A DNA stretch of 36,598 bases, taken from Candidatus Magasanikiibacteriota bacterium (GTDB lineage: Bacteria > Patescibacteriota > Patescibacteriia > Magasanikbacterales > GWA2-37-8). The stretch spans positions 1 through 36,598 of the forward strand of contig SICD01000007.1 of the NCBI GenBank assembly GCA_009694865.1, in the 5' to 3' direction. The translations under genes were made by a program, and so were the position numbers. This document shows positions 1 through 7,847 of this stretch, one piece after another; the stretch's first letter is position 1; each line of letters begins with the position of its first letter. Below the pieces are notes generated by a model that saw nothing but the letters and a program-made list of their open reading frames with translations, did not search any database and was not told where the DNA came from.

Positions 1-148
1 GCTCTTGGATGTTGTGCCATTTGGAGTGACCGGACATACGTAATTGAATAGCACACAGACTTAACGGATCTAACGAATTTGCACGGATCCAACTATATAC
101 TATCAAATATGAGCACTTATTTCAACCGGAAAACCGCTTAATTCCTAA

Positions 149-177
149 TTGACAAATCACGGGTGGCGCGATACTAT
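149..177 (+). promoter_or_regulatory. sigma70-type promoter of the SNF2 helicase gene
   Basis: TTGACA at 149-154, a 17-base spacer and TACTAT at 172-177. Start would be near 184, leaving about 17 leader bases before the ATG at 201 with no Shine-Dalgarno site. Nothing else is recognisable in bases 1-148. Confidence 0.7.
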
Positions 178-200
178 CTAGCTTAGATTAAGCATAAATT

Positions 201-3200
201 ATGCAATATTCTTTAGATAAAACAACCCTAAAAAATCATATTGCTGACCCTGAATGGTTTTTGCGTGGGGAGAATTATTGGCAGCCCGGACGGGTGCGAA
301 CGGTAACGGTGAACGAGGGAAGTATTACGGGCACGGTCTCTGGCTCGACGCGCCAGCCATATCGCGTTAATATTATTTTACACAAACAAGGAAACATTTC
401 TTCGGCCTGCAGCTGCCCCTTGGGTGACGCGTGTAAACACGTGGCGGCGCTGGGACTCGCGGCATTAGAGAAGTATGGTGATGTTCTTAAACCAACCGCG
501 GAGATAGAACGATTGGAACAGCCAGAATATATTTACGATGATGAATATGAGCGTCCCAAGTATACTATAATTAAACCCGTGGCGCGGATGCTACCAGTGA
601 AAGAAAAAACAGCGGTCTCATTATTTGACCTGACTCCTGAAATGACCGCGATCGATCGCCCCGTGAGCGCGTGGAAAAAAATTACGCAAGAAATAACAGC
701 CAACAGCGGCGCGGCAAGGTTGACGGCGCAAGAACGGCTAGAAATTGTGGTGCGTTTGGAGCGCGTGCCAGAATACTCTTGGGATCCAATGGGCAAGACG
801 GACATTGTGACACAAGTGCGACCGCGCACCTTGAATATAGCAAGCGGCATCCGGTCGATGTCAAATTTTAGTTGGAAGCAATGTCGCTACGAAAATGCTT
901 ACCAACTGCAAACACTCACACCGGCCGCCAGACAATTCATCCGCCAATTGTTTGTCGCGCTCTACGGCACCGACACTTCCTCTTCCGACGTGGCCGTGTG
1001 GGCAACTATTAAAAATGAGCGCGCGGCCGATGTTTGGTCGATACTAAAACAGCATGGCCGGGCCGGAGTTAATGTTGTGTACCAAGACGAAACCGGTGAT
1101 GTTTTGACCACGGTGAGCGCGGCGCCGCTGGAGGCCGCGATTGCAATTACTGATCGAGCGGACGGCGTTACGCTCAGTCGTCAATTTTCTCGGGCGGGTG
1201 TTCCGTCCGCGGCGCCGGCAATTGTGCTCGGTGATCCGCCCGTGTTCGCGCTGTTGCCGGAAGTAACGGGCACAGCTAGATGCTGTGTACTCGCTGGCAT
1301 CATTGACCACAATGCCTGGGCCACGACCGCGACTGTGGCTACTCCGCTCGTGGTTAAAACTAAAAATATTACTGAGCTATGTCAACAATATTTGCCAAAC
1401 TGGATGCGTTGGTGCGCGATTAATAATGTTTCACAAAAATTAACACTGCCGACACTCGGCACACCACAAGCGCGCCTGGCTATTACGCGCGCGGACGAAC
1501 AAGCGATTGAACTTGCTTGGCAGTGGGACTACGCGGGGAACAACATTCACTGGCGACACCCGGGAGAAATTTTAGTTGACCCGAACGGCCACACCATTAT
1601 TCGCGATTTGGAACGTGAAGCCGCGTTGGAGCGAGATTTCCTCCCGCTGACTGCTCCGTGGAAAGAACTGACGAACACTGACGGCCCAGGAATTGCCCCC
1701 ACGGCCCAACTCCATAAAATAGCAGCCGCGCGTTTTTTGGAGAGTGGGGTGGCGAGCGCGCGTGAAGCTGGGGTAACGGTTACCTTGGCGAGCGATGTGC
1801 CAGCCTTGGCACTCTCGACCGTGGAACCAACGGCCGCCATGCGCGTAACCAAAGAAGGTGATGATCCGGATTGGTTTAATTTGCGGGTAGAGATTACGGT
1901 GGAGAACGAACGGATCGCCCTGCCGGTAATTATTACCGCGCTCGCGTCCGGAGAAGATTGTTTGTTTTTGCCGTCGGGAAAATATATTACTCTCGCGACG
2001 CCTTTTTTTGAAAAATTTAAAACGTTACTCCGACAAGCGGCCAAACTCCCTGACCCGGTAACGGGCGAACTGAGCCTTAGCCGTTTTCAAGCGGGCTGGT
2101 TTGAGGAATTTAAAACACTCGGCATTATTGAGCGCCAAGCGCGGGGCTGGGCCGAATCAATGGAGCAGTTAAAAACCAACGCGAATTTACCGGGCACGCA
2201 AACTCCGCCGCATTTTTTAGCAACCCTGCGGCCTTACCAAGAAGACGGTTTTCGCTGGTTGCATTTTTTGCGCGCGCGGCATTTGGGCGGCGTGTTGGCC
2301 GATGATATGGGACTGGGTAAAACCATTCAGAGCATCGCTCTACTGGTAGCGGCGGCGAACGAGCCATCAACTGCCAAAAAGCCGGTGCGGCCCTTTTTAA
2401 TTATTGCCCCCACGAGCGTGGTAGAAAATTGGGACGCGGAGTTGGAACGATTCGCCCCCCATCTGACCCGAGTGATTTTACGCGCCGGCGACCGAACGAA
2501 AGATCATGAGGCGATTGCGACGGCCGCGGTGGTGGTTACTTCCTATGCCATTTTACAACGTGATGCCGACGAACTACAACACCAGCGCTGGGACACGATT
2601 ATTTTAGACGAGGCGCAGAGCGTTAAGAATTTTCAATCCAAGGGGTACGGCGTGGTTAGAAAATTGCGCGCCGACTGCCGCCTCGCGCTTACCGGTACGC
2701 CGCTGGAAAATAATTTGATGGAGTTGTGGTCGCTTTTTTCCATTTGTTGCCCCGGACTATTCCCCGATCCGGAACGCTTCCGCGAAGTCTACAGCCGACG
2801 CATTGAAAAAGAGAACCACACTGACACCCTCAAACAATTGCGCGCTCGCCTGCGTCCGTTTATTTTGCGACGAAATAAGGATGTCGTACAAGCGGAATTA
2901 CCCCAAAAAACCGAACAGGTACTTACCCTCGACATGGAACCGCCCCAGCGTAAAATATATGATTTATTTTTGGAAAAAGAACGCCAGCGAGTGCTGGGGT
3001 TACTTTCGGAAGGCGGCCTGAAAGCGCATCGTTTTGAAATTTTGACAGCATTGTTGCGCTTGCGGCAACTTTGTTTACACCCCGGGCTGGTCGACGCCAA
3101 ATACGCCCAAATCCCGTCCGTTAAAATTGATACCATTGTGGAACAGCTCCAAACTATTGTGGCCGAAAAACACAAGGTGCTGGTTTTTAGCCAATTTACT

Positions 3201-3626
3201 TCTTTTCTCGCCCTCCTCCGAAAAGCCTTGGCCGCCGCCAAAATTCCGATCCAATATTTAGATGGCGCCACGCGTAATCGCAAGGATATTGTACAATCGT
3301 TTCAGAGTGACAGCGGAGCGCCAGTATTTTTAATTAGTTTAAAAGCTGGTGGCGTTGGTTTAAACTTAACCGCGGCCGATTATTGTTTTATTGCCGACCC
3401 GTGGTGGAACCCCACCGTAGAAGACCAAGCCATCGCGCGCTCCCACCGCCTGGGCCAAACGCGGCCGGTGGTGGTGTATAAATGCATTATTAAAAATTCT
3501 ATTGAAGAGAAAATTCTTAAATTGCAGGAGAAGAAACGCCAACTTTTCCACAATGTACTGGATGACGGCGCTGTGTTTGGGACGCTGATTACGGAAGAGG
3601 ATATTCGGGGAATTTTTGAGTGCTAA
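201..3626 (+). CDS. SWIM zinc-finger SNF2/SWI2-family helicase
   Basis: A 1141-residue ATP-dependent DNA translocase/remodeller of the SNF2 superfamily II type, presumably cytoplasmic and DNA-bound. An N-terminal SWIM zinc motif is visible as C70, C72, C78 and H80 (CxC...CxH). A long middle region (about 100-660) has no motif I recognise. The helicase core fills the C-terminus: motif I DDMGLGKT at 701-708, motif II DEAQ at 803-806, then the second RecA lobe with GGVGLNL and the motif VI region IARSHRLGQ. This architecture is the usual bacterial SWIM-SNF2 protein; its role (transcription recycling or repair) is not settled by sequence. The start is supported by the promoter 24 bases upstream. 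The next gene is convergent, so this is probably monocistronic. Confidence 0.93.
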   Translation: MQYSLDKTTLKNHIADPEWFLRGENYWQPGRVRTVTVNEGSITGTVSGSTRQPYRVNIILHKQGNISSACSCPLGDACKHVAALGLAALEKYGDVLKPTAEIERLEQPEYIYDDEYERPKYTIIKPVARMLPVKEKTAVSLFDLTPEMTAIDRPVSAWKKITQEITANSGAARLTAQERLEIVVRLERVPEYSWDPMGKTDIVTQVRPRTLNIASGIRSMSNFSWKQCRYENAYQLQTLTPAARQFIRQLFVALYGTDTSSSDVAVWATIKNERAADVWSILKQHGRAGVNVVYQDETGDVLTTVSAAPLEAAIAITDRADGVTLSRQFSRAGVPSAAPAIVLGDPPVFALLPEVTGTARCCVLAGIIDHNAWATTATVATPLVVKTKNITELCQQYLPNWMRWCAINNVSQKLTLPTLGTPQARLAITRADEQAIELAWQWDYAGNNIHWRHPGEILVDPNGHTIIRDLEREAALERDFLPLTAPWKELTNTDGPGIAPTAQLHKIAAARFLESGVASAREAGVTVTLASDVPALALSTVEPTAAMRVTKEGDDPDWFNLRVEITVENERIALPVIITALASGEDCLFLPSGKYITLATPFFEKFKTLLRQAAKLPDPVTGELSLSRFQAGWFEEFKTLGIIERQARGWAESMEQLKTNANLPGTQTPPHFLATLRPYQEDGFRWLHFLRARHLGGVLADDMGLGKTIQSIALLVAAANEPSTAKKPVRPFLIIAPTSVVENWDAELERFAPHLTRVILRAGDRTKDHEAIATAAVVVTSYAILQRDADELQHQRWDTIILDEAQSVKNFQSKGYGVVRKLRADCRLALTGTPLENNLMELWSLFSICCPGLFPDPERFREVYSRRIEKENHTDTLKQLRARLRPFILRRNKDVVQAELPQKTEQVLTLDMEPPQRKIYDLFLEKERQRVLGLLSEGGLKAHRFEILTALLRLRQLCLHPGLVDAKYAQIPSVKIDTIVEQLQTIVAEKHKVLVFSQFTSFLALLRKALAAAKIPIQYLDGATRNRKDIVQSFQSDSGAPVFLISLKAGGVGLNLTAADYCFIADPWWNPTVEDQAIARSHRLGQTRPVVVYKCIIKNSIEEKILKLQEKKRQLFHNVLDDGAVFGTLITEEDIRGIFEC

Positions 3627-3689
3627 TTTTGTATCGAAAGTACATTCTTATTCATGTACACATTGGCGAAAAGCTGTGAGGTGAGGTTG

Positions 3690-3775
3690 CCGAGTGGGAG
3701 ACCGACGCGAGACCTCTCTGCCCGTTCTCTCACCCCCCTCGGGGGGCCTACGGTCTGCGGAGGCGAGAAGGAATC
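3690..3775. repeat. GC-rich palindromic repeat between convergent genes
   Basis: It carries a perfect CCCCCC/GGGGGG hairpin with flanking pyrimidine-rich and purine-rich arms, like the CTCTCC-type repeats elsewhere in the window. It lies between the convergent helicase and ATPase genes, where it could act as a transcriptional barrier, though neither side has a proper T-run. Confidence 0.5.
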
Positions 3776-3790
3776 ATCGCGCCGCCCCCG

Positions 3791-4933
3791 CTAAATTAAT
3801 AGTTGCCGGATCGTTTCAAAATCATTCAACGAAACAATCTGCCAGGTGGCCGCGGGATACGCTTTGGTAAATGCCGACGGCGGAGTATAGCGCGCGGGCT
3901 TCGTGAGCTTAAATTCAAACGCTTTGATGTGCCCGCCTGATTCTTGAATAAGATCAATCTCGCCATCGGTATGCGTGCGCCAAAAATAAAAATTAGCGCG
4001 CGACGCGGAAAGGGAATTCTTTTTGATCATTTCTGAGATAATATAATTTTCAAATAGGGCGCCGCTATCGCTACGCATGACCAGTGTGTTGAAATTGTTA
4101 ATAAGCGCGTTTCTGATGCCACAATCATAAAAATAAATTTTTACTTTACGGCTAATTTCATTCCGTAAATTACGACTAAACCCGCGCAGTCGAAACAGCA
4201 CAAACGATTTTTCTAACAAATCTAAATATCGTTCTATGGTTTTATAATTTAATTTAACACGCTGGCCCAATTCATGATACGACACCTCTTGCCCTAATTG
4301 CAAAGCCACGGCAATTAATAATTCTCTTACCTTGTGGCTATTTTTTATAAGATCAAAAGTTAATATATCCTTGTATAAATAATTATCAGCCAGCGCGGAC
4401 AACTCTTTCGTTTTTTCTTCCGCGGTAATTAAATTATAAATTTTAGGATATGTCCCATACAACAAACAATCGTTCATCGTTGCCGGTAAATCAATTGGCG
4501 CGATGGATTGAGCAATTTCCGAAAAAGAAAATGGATGCAATTGAAATTGAAGGTGGCGGCCGGTGAGCGGTTCGGAAATTTTATTAGCCAAATCAAATGA
4601 AGCCGACCCGGTCGCGATGACTCGGATGTGCGGCAGGTGATCATAAATGATTTTGAGTATCAGACCGGGGTTGGTGAGCGTCTGCATTTCATCGAAAATA
4701 ACCAAGCCGCTCTTGCCAAACAACCGCTGTAGGGCCAGAGCGTCTGGTATCAGTTGGTCTTGAATCCGTTGTTGGTCACAGGCAAGCATGGTGATATTCC
4801 CCACCGTGGACTCAGGGTAGAGGTTGTTAAGTAACGTAGTTTTGCCAACCTGCCGAGCCCCATAAAGAACGATAATTTTGGCTGATTCAAGCGAATTTTT
4901 AAGTAAAGACTCGATTTGTCTGTTAATATACAT
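3791..4933 (-). CDS. AAA ATPase with DUF4143 C-terminal domain
   Basis: A 380-residue protein of the AAA_14/DUF4143 family, common in bacteria and archaea, with poorly known function (often suspected DNA- or toxin-antitoxin-related). Walker A is GARQVGKT at 25-32 and Walker B is LVIFDEMQ near 95. A sensor-like ATGSASFDL segment follows. A winged-helix-like stretch (about 205-250) precedes the DUF4143 region, which ends in a PD-(D/E)XK-like pattern: GEIDLI followed by EFKLTK. Length is normal for the family. It has its own consensus promoter and a 17-base palindrome in the leader, so it may be separately regulated. No Shine-Dalgarno site. Confidence 0.9.
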   Translation of the reverse strand: MYINRQIESLLKNSLESAKIIVLYGARQVGKTTLLNNLYPESTVGNITMLACDQQRIQDQLIPDALALQRLFGKSGLVIFDEMQTLTNPGLILKIIYDHLPHIRVIATGSASFDLANKISEPLTGRHLQFQLHPFSFSEIAQSIAPIDLPATMNDCLLYGTYPKIYNLITAEEKTKELSALADNYLYKDILTFDLIKNSHKVRELLIAVALQLGQEVSYHELGQRVKLNYKTIERYLDLLEKSFVLFRLRGFSRNLRNEISRKVKIYFYDCGIRNALINNFNTLVMRSDSGALFENYIISEMIKKNSLSASRANFYFWRTHTDGEIDLIQESGGHIKAFEFKLTKPARYTPPSAFTKAYPAATWQIVSLNDFETIRQLLI

Positions 4934-4938
4934 AATAT

Positions 4939-4955
4939 TAGTATTAAGAATACTA
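4939..4955. promoter_or_regulatory. operator-like palindrome in the ATPase gene leader
   Basis: TAGTATT-AAG-AATACTA is a perfect 7-base inverted repeat with a 3-base centre, between the -10 box and the start codon and covering the expected transcription start. It could be a repressor site or a small 5' hairpin. Confidence 0.45.
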
Positions 4956-4957
4956 TT

Positions 4958-4985
4958 ATTATATACTAAAAATAGGATTTGTCAA
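4958..4985 (-). promoter_or_regulatory. consensus sigma70-type promoter of the ATPase gene
   Basis: On the minus strand: TTGACA (4980-4985), 16-base spacer, TATAAT (4958-4963). Both hexamers match consensus perfectly. The leader before the ATG at 4933 is only about 18 bases. Confidence 0.8.
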
Positions 4986-5080
4986 GAGGTGTTTGCTAAA
5001 ATCGCGCTTGAATATAGTTGTGAACAGACTATTGATTCAAAAATATTTTTCCATCAACAATTTTATATCCTTCTAACCGA

Positions 5081-6220
5081 CTATTCTCCCCCATCCATTT
5101 CAAAAAATCCACCCGTCGCTGGCCGCTCATTAACTGCACTTGCGATTTTACTCCAAAAAAGGGAATAAAAAATGGGCGCGCCATTATATATTTCCATTTC
5201 CTGGACGACGTGTGGGTGGTGGCCTATGACGGCGGTAGCCCCGTTGTCGATGAGCCAATACGCCAGGTCACGCTGTTTTTTATTGGATATTCTTTTATAT
5301 TCCTCGCCCCAGTGAATATTGACGATGACATAACGAGCTTTGGATTTGGCATCGAGAAGTGTTTGTTCCACTTTTTTAAGGTCGAGTTCGTGGTAAGTGT
5401 TGTGAAGGCCGATGTGGGCGATGTTTTCTAGTAACACAACCGACGACCCCTCTGCGTCTCCCCTTCGTAAGGGGAGATCAGGTGACCCCTCCTTACGAAG
5501 GAGGGGGGCGGGGGTGGTTTCGCCGGCGATCCACGTCAATTCCGACCCCTCCTTTAACTCATCTCCAAAATACCCAAAACCAGCTTTACGAAGGGTGTCT
5601 CGCGTGAAAGTACTGTTGACTCGCTCCATATCATAAGCATGGTTGTTGGCCAGGCTAAAGCCGTGGAAACCGTAGGCCTTAAGCTGTGCTGCCAGTTTTG
5701 GATCAAAACGGAAGGCGATGGACTTGGATGTTTTAACGCGGCTGGGAGCAAAGGGGCCTTCGAGATTGGCAATGAGCGTGTCGGCCGCGCCGAACATTCT
5801 TTTGCTACAGTCACTTTTCATTCCGAGCGCAGTCGAGGAATCTCGCGATATCGTCGTTGACGAGATCCCTCCACTCCCCGCTACGGCGGGTCGGTCGGGA
5901 TGACAATTAACGTTGGCAAAAATATAATTGAGACCGCTGGTGCCCATGTTTTTGGCAACGTTGCGGTCGAGCATAATATCGCCAAAAAACTGGAGCGCGA
6001 TGGTGGAGGTGTTGGCAAATTTAGCGGTTTGAATATCACGCGCAAATGCCTCGTAGGGGGTGGCTGGCAAGACAGGGACGGACATCGTAACAGACGGTGG
6101 AGACGTGATTAATCGCGTCTCGACACTGGCCGAGGTGTTGTGATTCCACAAAACAGCGGCGGCGCTGACTATTGCGACTGTCGTAAAAATAATTAAAAAA
6201 GCCTGTATTGGTTTACGCAT
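5081..6220 (-). CDS. CapA-like metallophosphatase-fold protein, anchored
   Basis: A 379-residue member of the CapA/PGA_cap family (poly-gamma-glutamate capsule biosynthesis type; calcineurin-like fold). Residues 6-25 form one hydrophobic anchor, so the catalytic part is probably outside the membrane. Family motifs are clear: GDIMLDR (80-86), NLEG (152-155), LANNHAYD (190-197), NIHWGEEY (301-308) and GHHPHVVQ (333-340). Two segments do not belong to the fold and come from genomic repeats: about 105-139 and 235-259. The family motif that normally follows FYSL (GNF...) is missing; the protein ends in an unrelated tail after residue 354. Another frame continues at a 6-base A run (5155-5160), so a frameshift is possible. 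The start codon lies inside a terminator-like hairpin, 44 bases after the sod gene. Confidence 0.85.
   Translation of the reverse strand: MRKPIQAFLIIFTTVAIVSAAAVLWNHNTSASVETRLITSPPSVTMSVPVLPATPYEAFARDIQTAKFANTSTIALQFFGDIMLDRNVAKNMGTSGLNYIFANVNCHPDRPAVAGSGGISSTTISRDSSTALGMKSDCSKRMFGAADTLIANLEGPFAPSRVKTSKSIAFRFDPKLAAQLKAYGFHGFSLANNHAYDMERVNSTFTRDTLRKAGFGYFGDELKEGSELTWIAGETTPAPLLRKEGSPDLPLRRGDAEGSSVVLLENIAHIGLHNTYHELDLKKVEQTLLDAKSKARYVIVNIHWGEEYKRISNKKQRDLAYWLIDNGATAVIGHHPHVVQEMEIYNGAPIFYSLFWSKIASAVNERPATGGFFEMDGGE
5446..5517. repeat. CTCTCC-family palindromic repeat inside the CapA-like gene
   Basis: Two nested hairpins, CCCCTTCGTAAGGGG and CCTCCTTACGAAGGAGG, in a pyrimidine/purine frame. It is read in frame as residues 235-259 (TPAPLLRKEG...PLRRGD), a low-complexity Arg/Pro stretch with no counterpart in the fold. 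Confidence 0.75.
5818..5903. repeat. TCATTCCGAG-family palindromic repeat inside the CapA-like gene
   Basis: Outer arms TCATTCCGA and TCGGGATGA are inverted; inner arms AATCTCG and CGAGAT pair. The same arms recur at 20247, 23884, 30545, 30724 and 32299. It is read in frame as about residues 105-139 of the CapA-like protein. Confidence 0.8.
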
Positions 6221-6226
6221 ACAGGC
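6195..6226 (-). terminator. terminator-like hairpin over the CapA-like start codon
   Basis: On the minus strand GCCTGTAT, a 10-base loop, ATACAGGC, then TTTTTT. The left arm contains the ATG at 6220. It could end sod transcription and also cover the start site of the next gene, a possible coupled off-switch. The effect is inferred. Confidence 0.5.
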
Positions 6227-6264
6227 CTAGTTTAGCTGAAAATGAGAGGGAAGACAAGGTGTAC

Positions 6265-6855
6265 TTATATTAACCTCGCCTCAACCACGCCCCAATCCAC
6301 CGCCTTCATAAAAGATTCAATATAATCGGCGCGTTTGGTGCCATAATCCAATATAAAGGCGTGTTCAAACACATCCATAACGAGAATGGGTGTGCAACCG
6401 GCGAAATGGCCAACGTCGTGTTCGTTGATCCAGACGTTGAAGAGACGATCAGCTTCTTTATCGAGATACAAAATAGCCCAACCAATACCGCGCATACTAC
6501 CTACCGCTTTAAAATCTTTTTCCCAAGCCTCATACGAACCCCATTCTTTAATCATCTTTTCTTCTAACGCCGAACCGGCGTGCCCCGAGGCAGCTCCGCT
6601 GCTTTTCGGGGACATATTACCGAAGTAAAGTTCGTGCAGGCGCATGCCGTTCCACTCCCAACCAAACCGGCGGTTGAGTTCGGCAAACTCGGGTGTAGCA
6701 AATTTTCCATCCTTTTCTAAAGCCACCACAATATCGTTTAATTTATTCACGTTGGTAACATACCCTTGGTACAAGGTAAAGTGATTTTTTAAAAGTTGAT
6801 CGCTGAAGCCGGGGGTGCCGAGAAGGTGGTCGAAGGATTTTGGTTGGTAGGACAT
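6265..6855 (-). CDS. sod: Fe/Mn superoxide dismutase
   Basis: A 196-residue iron/manganese superoxide dismutase that dismutates superoxide in the cytoplasm. The four expected metal ligands can be assigned: H25, H74 (in RLHELYFGN), D161 and H165 (in MDVFEHAF). The usual HH pair after the first ligand is replaced by LYQ, giving a divergent family branch. I cannot tell Fe from Mn. Residues 82-93 (PKSSGAASGHAG) are encoded by a small perfect-stem hairpin and probably form an extra surface loop. No Shine-Dalgarno site. The downstream CapA-like gene is 44 bases away on the same strand. Confidence 0.93.
   Translation of the reverse strand: MSYQPKSFDHLLGTPGFSDQLLKNHFTLYQGYVTNVNKLNDIVVALEKDGKFATPEFAELNRRFGWEWNGMRLHELYFGNMSPKSSGAASGHAGSALEEKMIKEWGSYEAWEKDFKAVGSMRGIGWAILYLDKEADRLFNVWINEHDVGHFAGCTPILVMDVFEHAFILDYGTKRADYIESFMKAVDWGVVEARLI
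6567..6615. repeat. hairpin-forming insertion in the sod gene
   Basis: CCCCGAGGCAGC and GCTGCTTTTCGGGG form a stem (CCCCGA/TCGGGG plus GCAGC/GCTGC) around a 3-base loop. It encodes the Ser/Gly/Ala-rich loop at about residues 82-93. It may be a third short repeat family; only one copy was seen here. Confidence 0.45.
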
Positions 6856-6894
6856 AGAGCAATAAATTAAAACTAAAAATTTAAGATTGCAACA

Positions 6895-7038
6895 TTACTG
6901 TCTGTTTATAATAAAAACAAATACCACAACAAAGCAAATGAATAATACTCCAGAAATTATGAGGAGAACCTTATTTTGACGAATGGCGCCTACAATTAAA
7001 GTAATAATTACAGCAAGAAGAATGTAAACAGCCAACAT
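6895..7038 (-). CDS. small two-helix membrane protein (47 aa)
   Basis: A 47-residue ORF starting ATG at 7038 and ending TAA at 6895-6897. It has two hydrophobic stretches (residues 2-19 and 24-44) separated by a short polar turn, RQNK, and ends in NRQ. This is the pattern of a two-helix membrane peptide and unlikely by chance. I do not recognise the family. It lies upstream of sod on the same strand with about 40 bases between. The rest of 6856-7225 holds repeats. Confidence 0.55.
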   Translation of the reverse strand: MLAVYILLAVIITLIVGAIRQNKVLLIISGVLFICFVVVFVFIINRQ

Positions 7039-7108
7039 AGATTGCACGTATTAAACTAAATTTTAAAATTTTTTATTTTAAGTCTATTCTGCGATACCAC
7101 TCTATATG

Positions 7109-7172
7109 TCTCTCCCCAAATACCCCTCTCTGCGTCTCTCCCCAAATACCCCTCTCTGCGTCTCTCCCCTAA
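7109..7172. repeat. tandem 26-base CTCTCC repeat
   Basis: Two identical 26-base units (7109-7134 and 7135-7160) and a partial third ending in a CCCCTAAATGGGG hairpin. It is an expanded member of the CTCTCC palindromic family. Confidence 0.75.
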
Positions 7173-7212
7173 ATGGGGAGAGAACAATCGACGACACCGC
7201 CGTCCAACGTTT

Positions 7213-7253
7213 CCCTCCCCTTACATTAGGGGGAGGACGGAGGAGGGGGTAGG
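7213..7253. repeat. CTCTCC-family hairpin forming the DUF559 gene end
   Basis: CCCTCCCC-TTACATTA-GGGGGAGG hairpin with purine-rich flank. It supplies the last codons and stop of the DUF559 gene (from 7226). Confidence 0.6.
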
Positions 7254-7645
7254 CGTGGCGTTTGTTTTAACTCCTCACCCCGCTCCTGACACGCTCGCTT
7301 GATCTCATTGAGTACGGGTTCGATATCTCCATACACCTCTTCATTCGTAAATCGAATTACTTTATAACCTTGTATCTCGAACAGGCGTTCTTTAATTTTA
7401 TCTTTCGCTTGTGTTTTTTCACTATCGTGCGTCCAACCATCCACTTCAATAATCAATTTAATTTCTTCACTACAGAAATCGGCCACTTTATTGTCAATGC
7501 TGAACTGTCGGCGAAATTTGTATCCTAATTGCTTACGTCGCAGATGTTGCCAAAGTATTTCTTCGGCTTTAGTAACATTGGCACGCAAGAATTGGCGAAT
7601 ATCTTTTAGGTGATGAGCGTTTTTGTAGGTGTACTTTGCAGGCAT
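7226..7645 (-). CDS. DUF559 (Vsr/endonuclease-like) protein
   Basis: A 139-residue DUF559 protein, the stand-alone relative of very-short-patch-repair endonucleases with a PD-(D/E)XK fold. Visible features: LWQHLRRKQLGYKFRRQ, then D56 (VADF) and E67-V-D69 (IIEVDGWTHD), then GYKVIRFTNEEV. The pattern matches this family, whose members are widespread but mostly uncharacterised; nuclease activity is inferred. The core ends near residue 120. The tail (TPRLPPPPSSP) is translated from a palindromic repeat that also provides the stop. No Shine-Dalgarno site. Confidence 0.87.
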   Translation of the reverse strand: MPAKYTYKNAHHLKDIRQFLRANVTKAEEILWQHLRRKQLGYKFRRQFSIDNKVADFCSEEIKLIIEVDGWTHDSEKTQAKDKIKERLFEIQGYKVIRFTNEEVYGDIEPVLNEIKRACQERGEELKQTPRLPPPPSSP

Positions 7646-7669
7646 ACCATTACGAACGTTGGCGATTAT

Positions 7670-7836
7670 ACCCCCTCTTCCGTTCTCCCCCTAAGAGAGG
7701 GGAGAAAGCGAACGAACCCCCGTAACCCCCTCTTCCGTTCTCCCCCTAAGAGAGGGGAGAAAAATGACGATGGGTGGGTGGCGTCACGATTTGCTCTCTC
7801 CCCTACATTAGGGGAGAGACGCAGAGAGGGGTATCG
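7670..7836. repeat. CTCTCC repeat cluster with 38-base direct repeats
   Basis: Identical 38-base units at 7670-7707 and 7725-7762 (period 55), each with a CTCCCC/GGGGAG hairpin. A third, diverged hairpin at 7794-7836 has the arms CTCTCTCCCCTA and TAGGGGAGAGA. Confidence 0.75.
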
Positions 7837-7847
7837 TCATTCGAATG

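Noticed and set aside
3690-3720. tRNA-like GCCGAGTGGG string
   Set aside because: No acceptor stem, anticodon arm or T-arm could be folded around it; it is part of a GC-rich repeat.
7109-7762. CRISPR-like direct repeats
   Set aside because: Units are adjacent or separated by a short related spacer, are palindromic repeat copies, and no cas gene is present.
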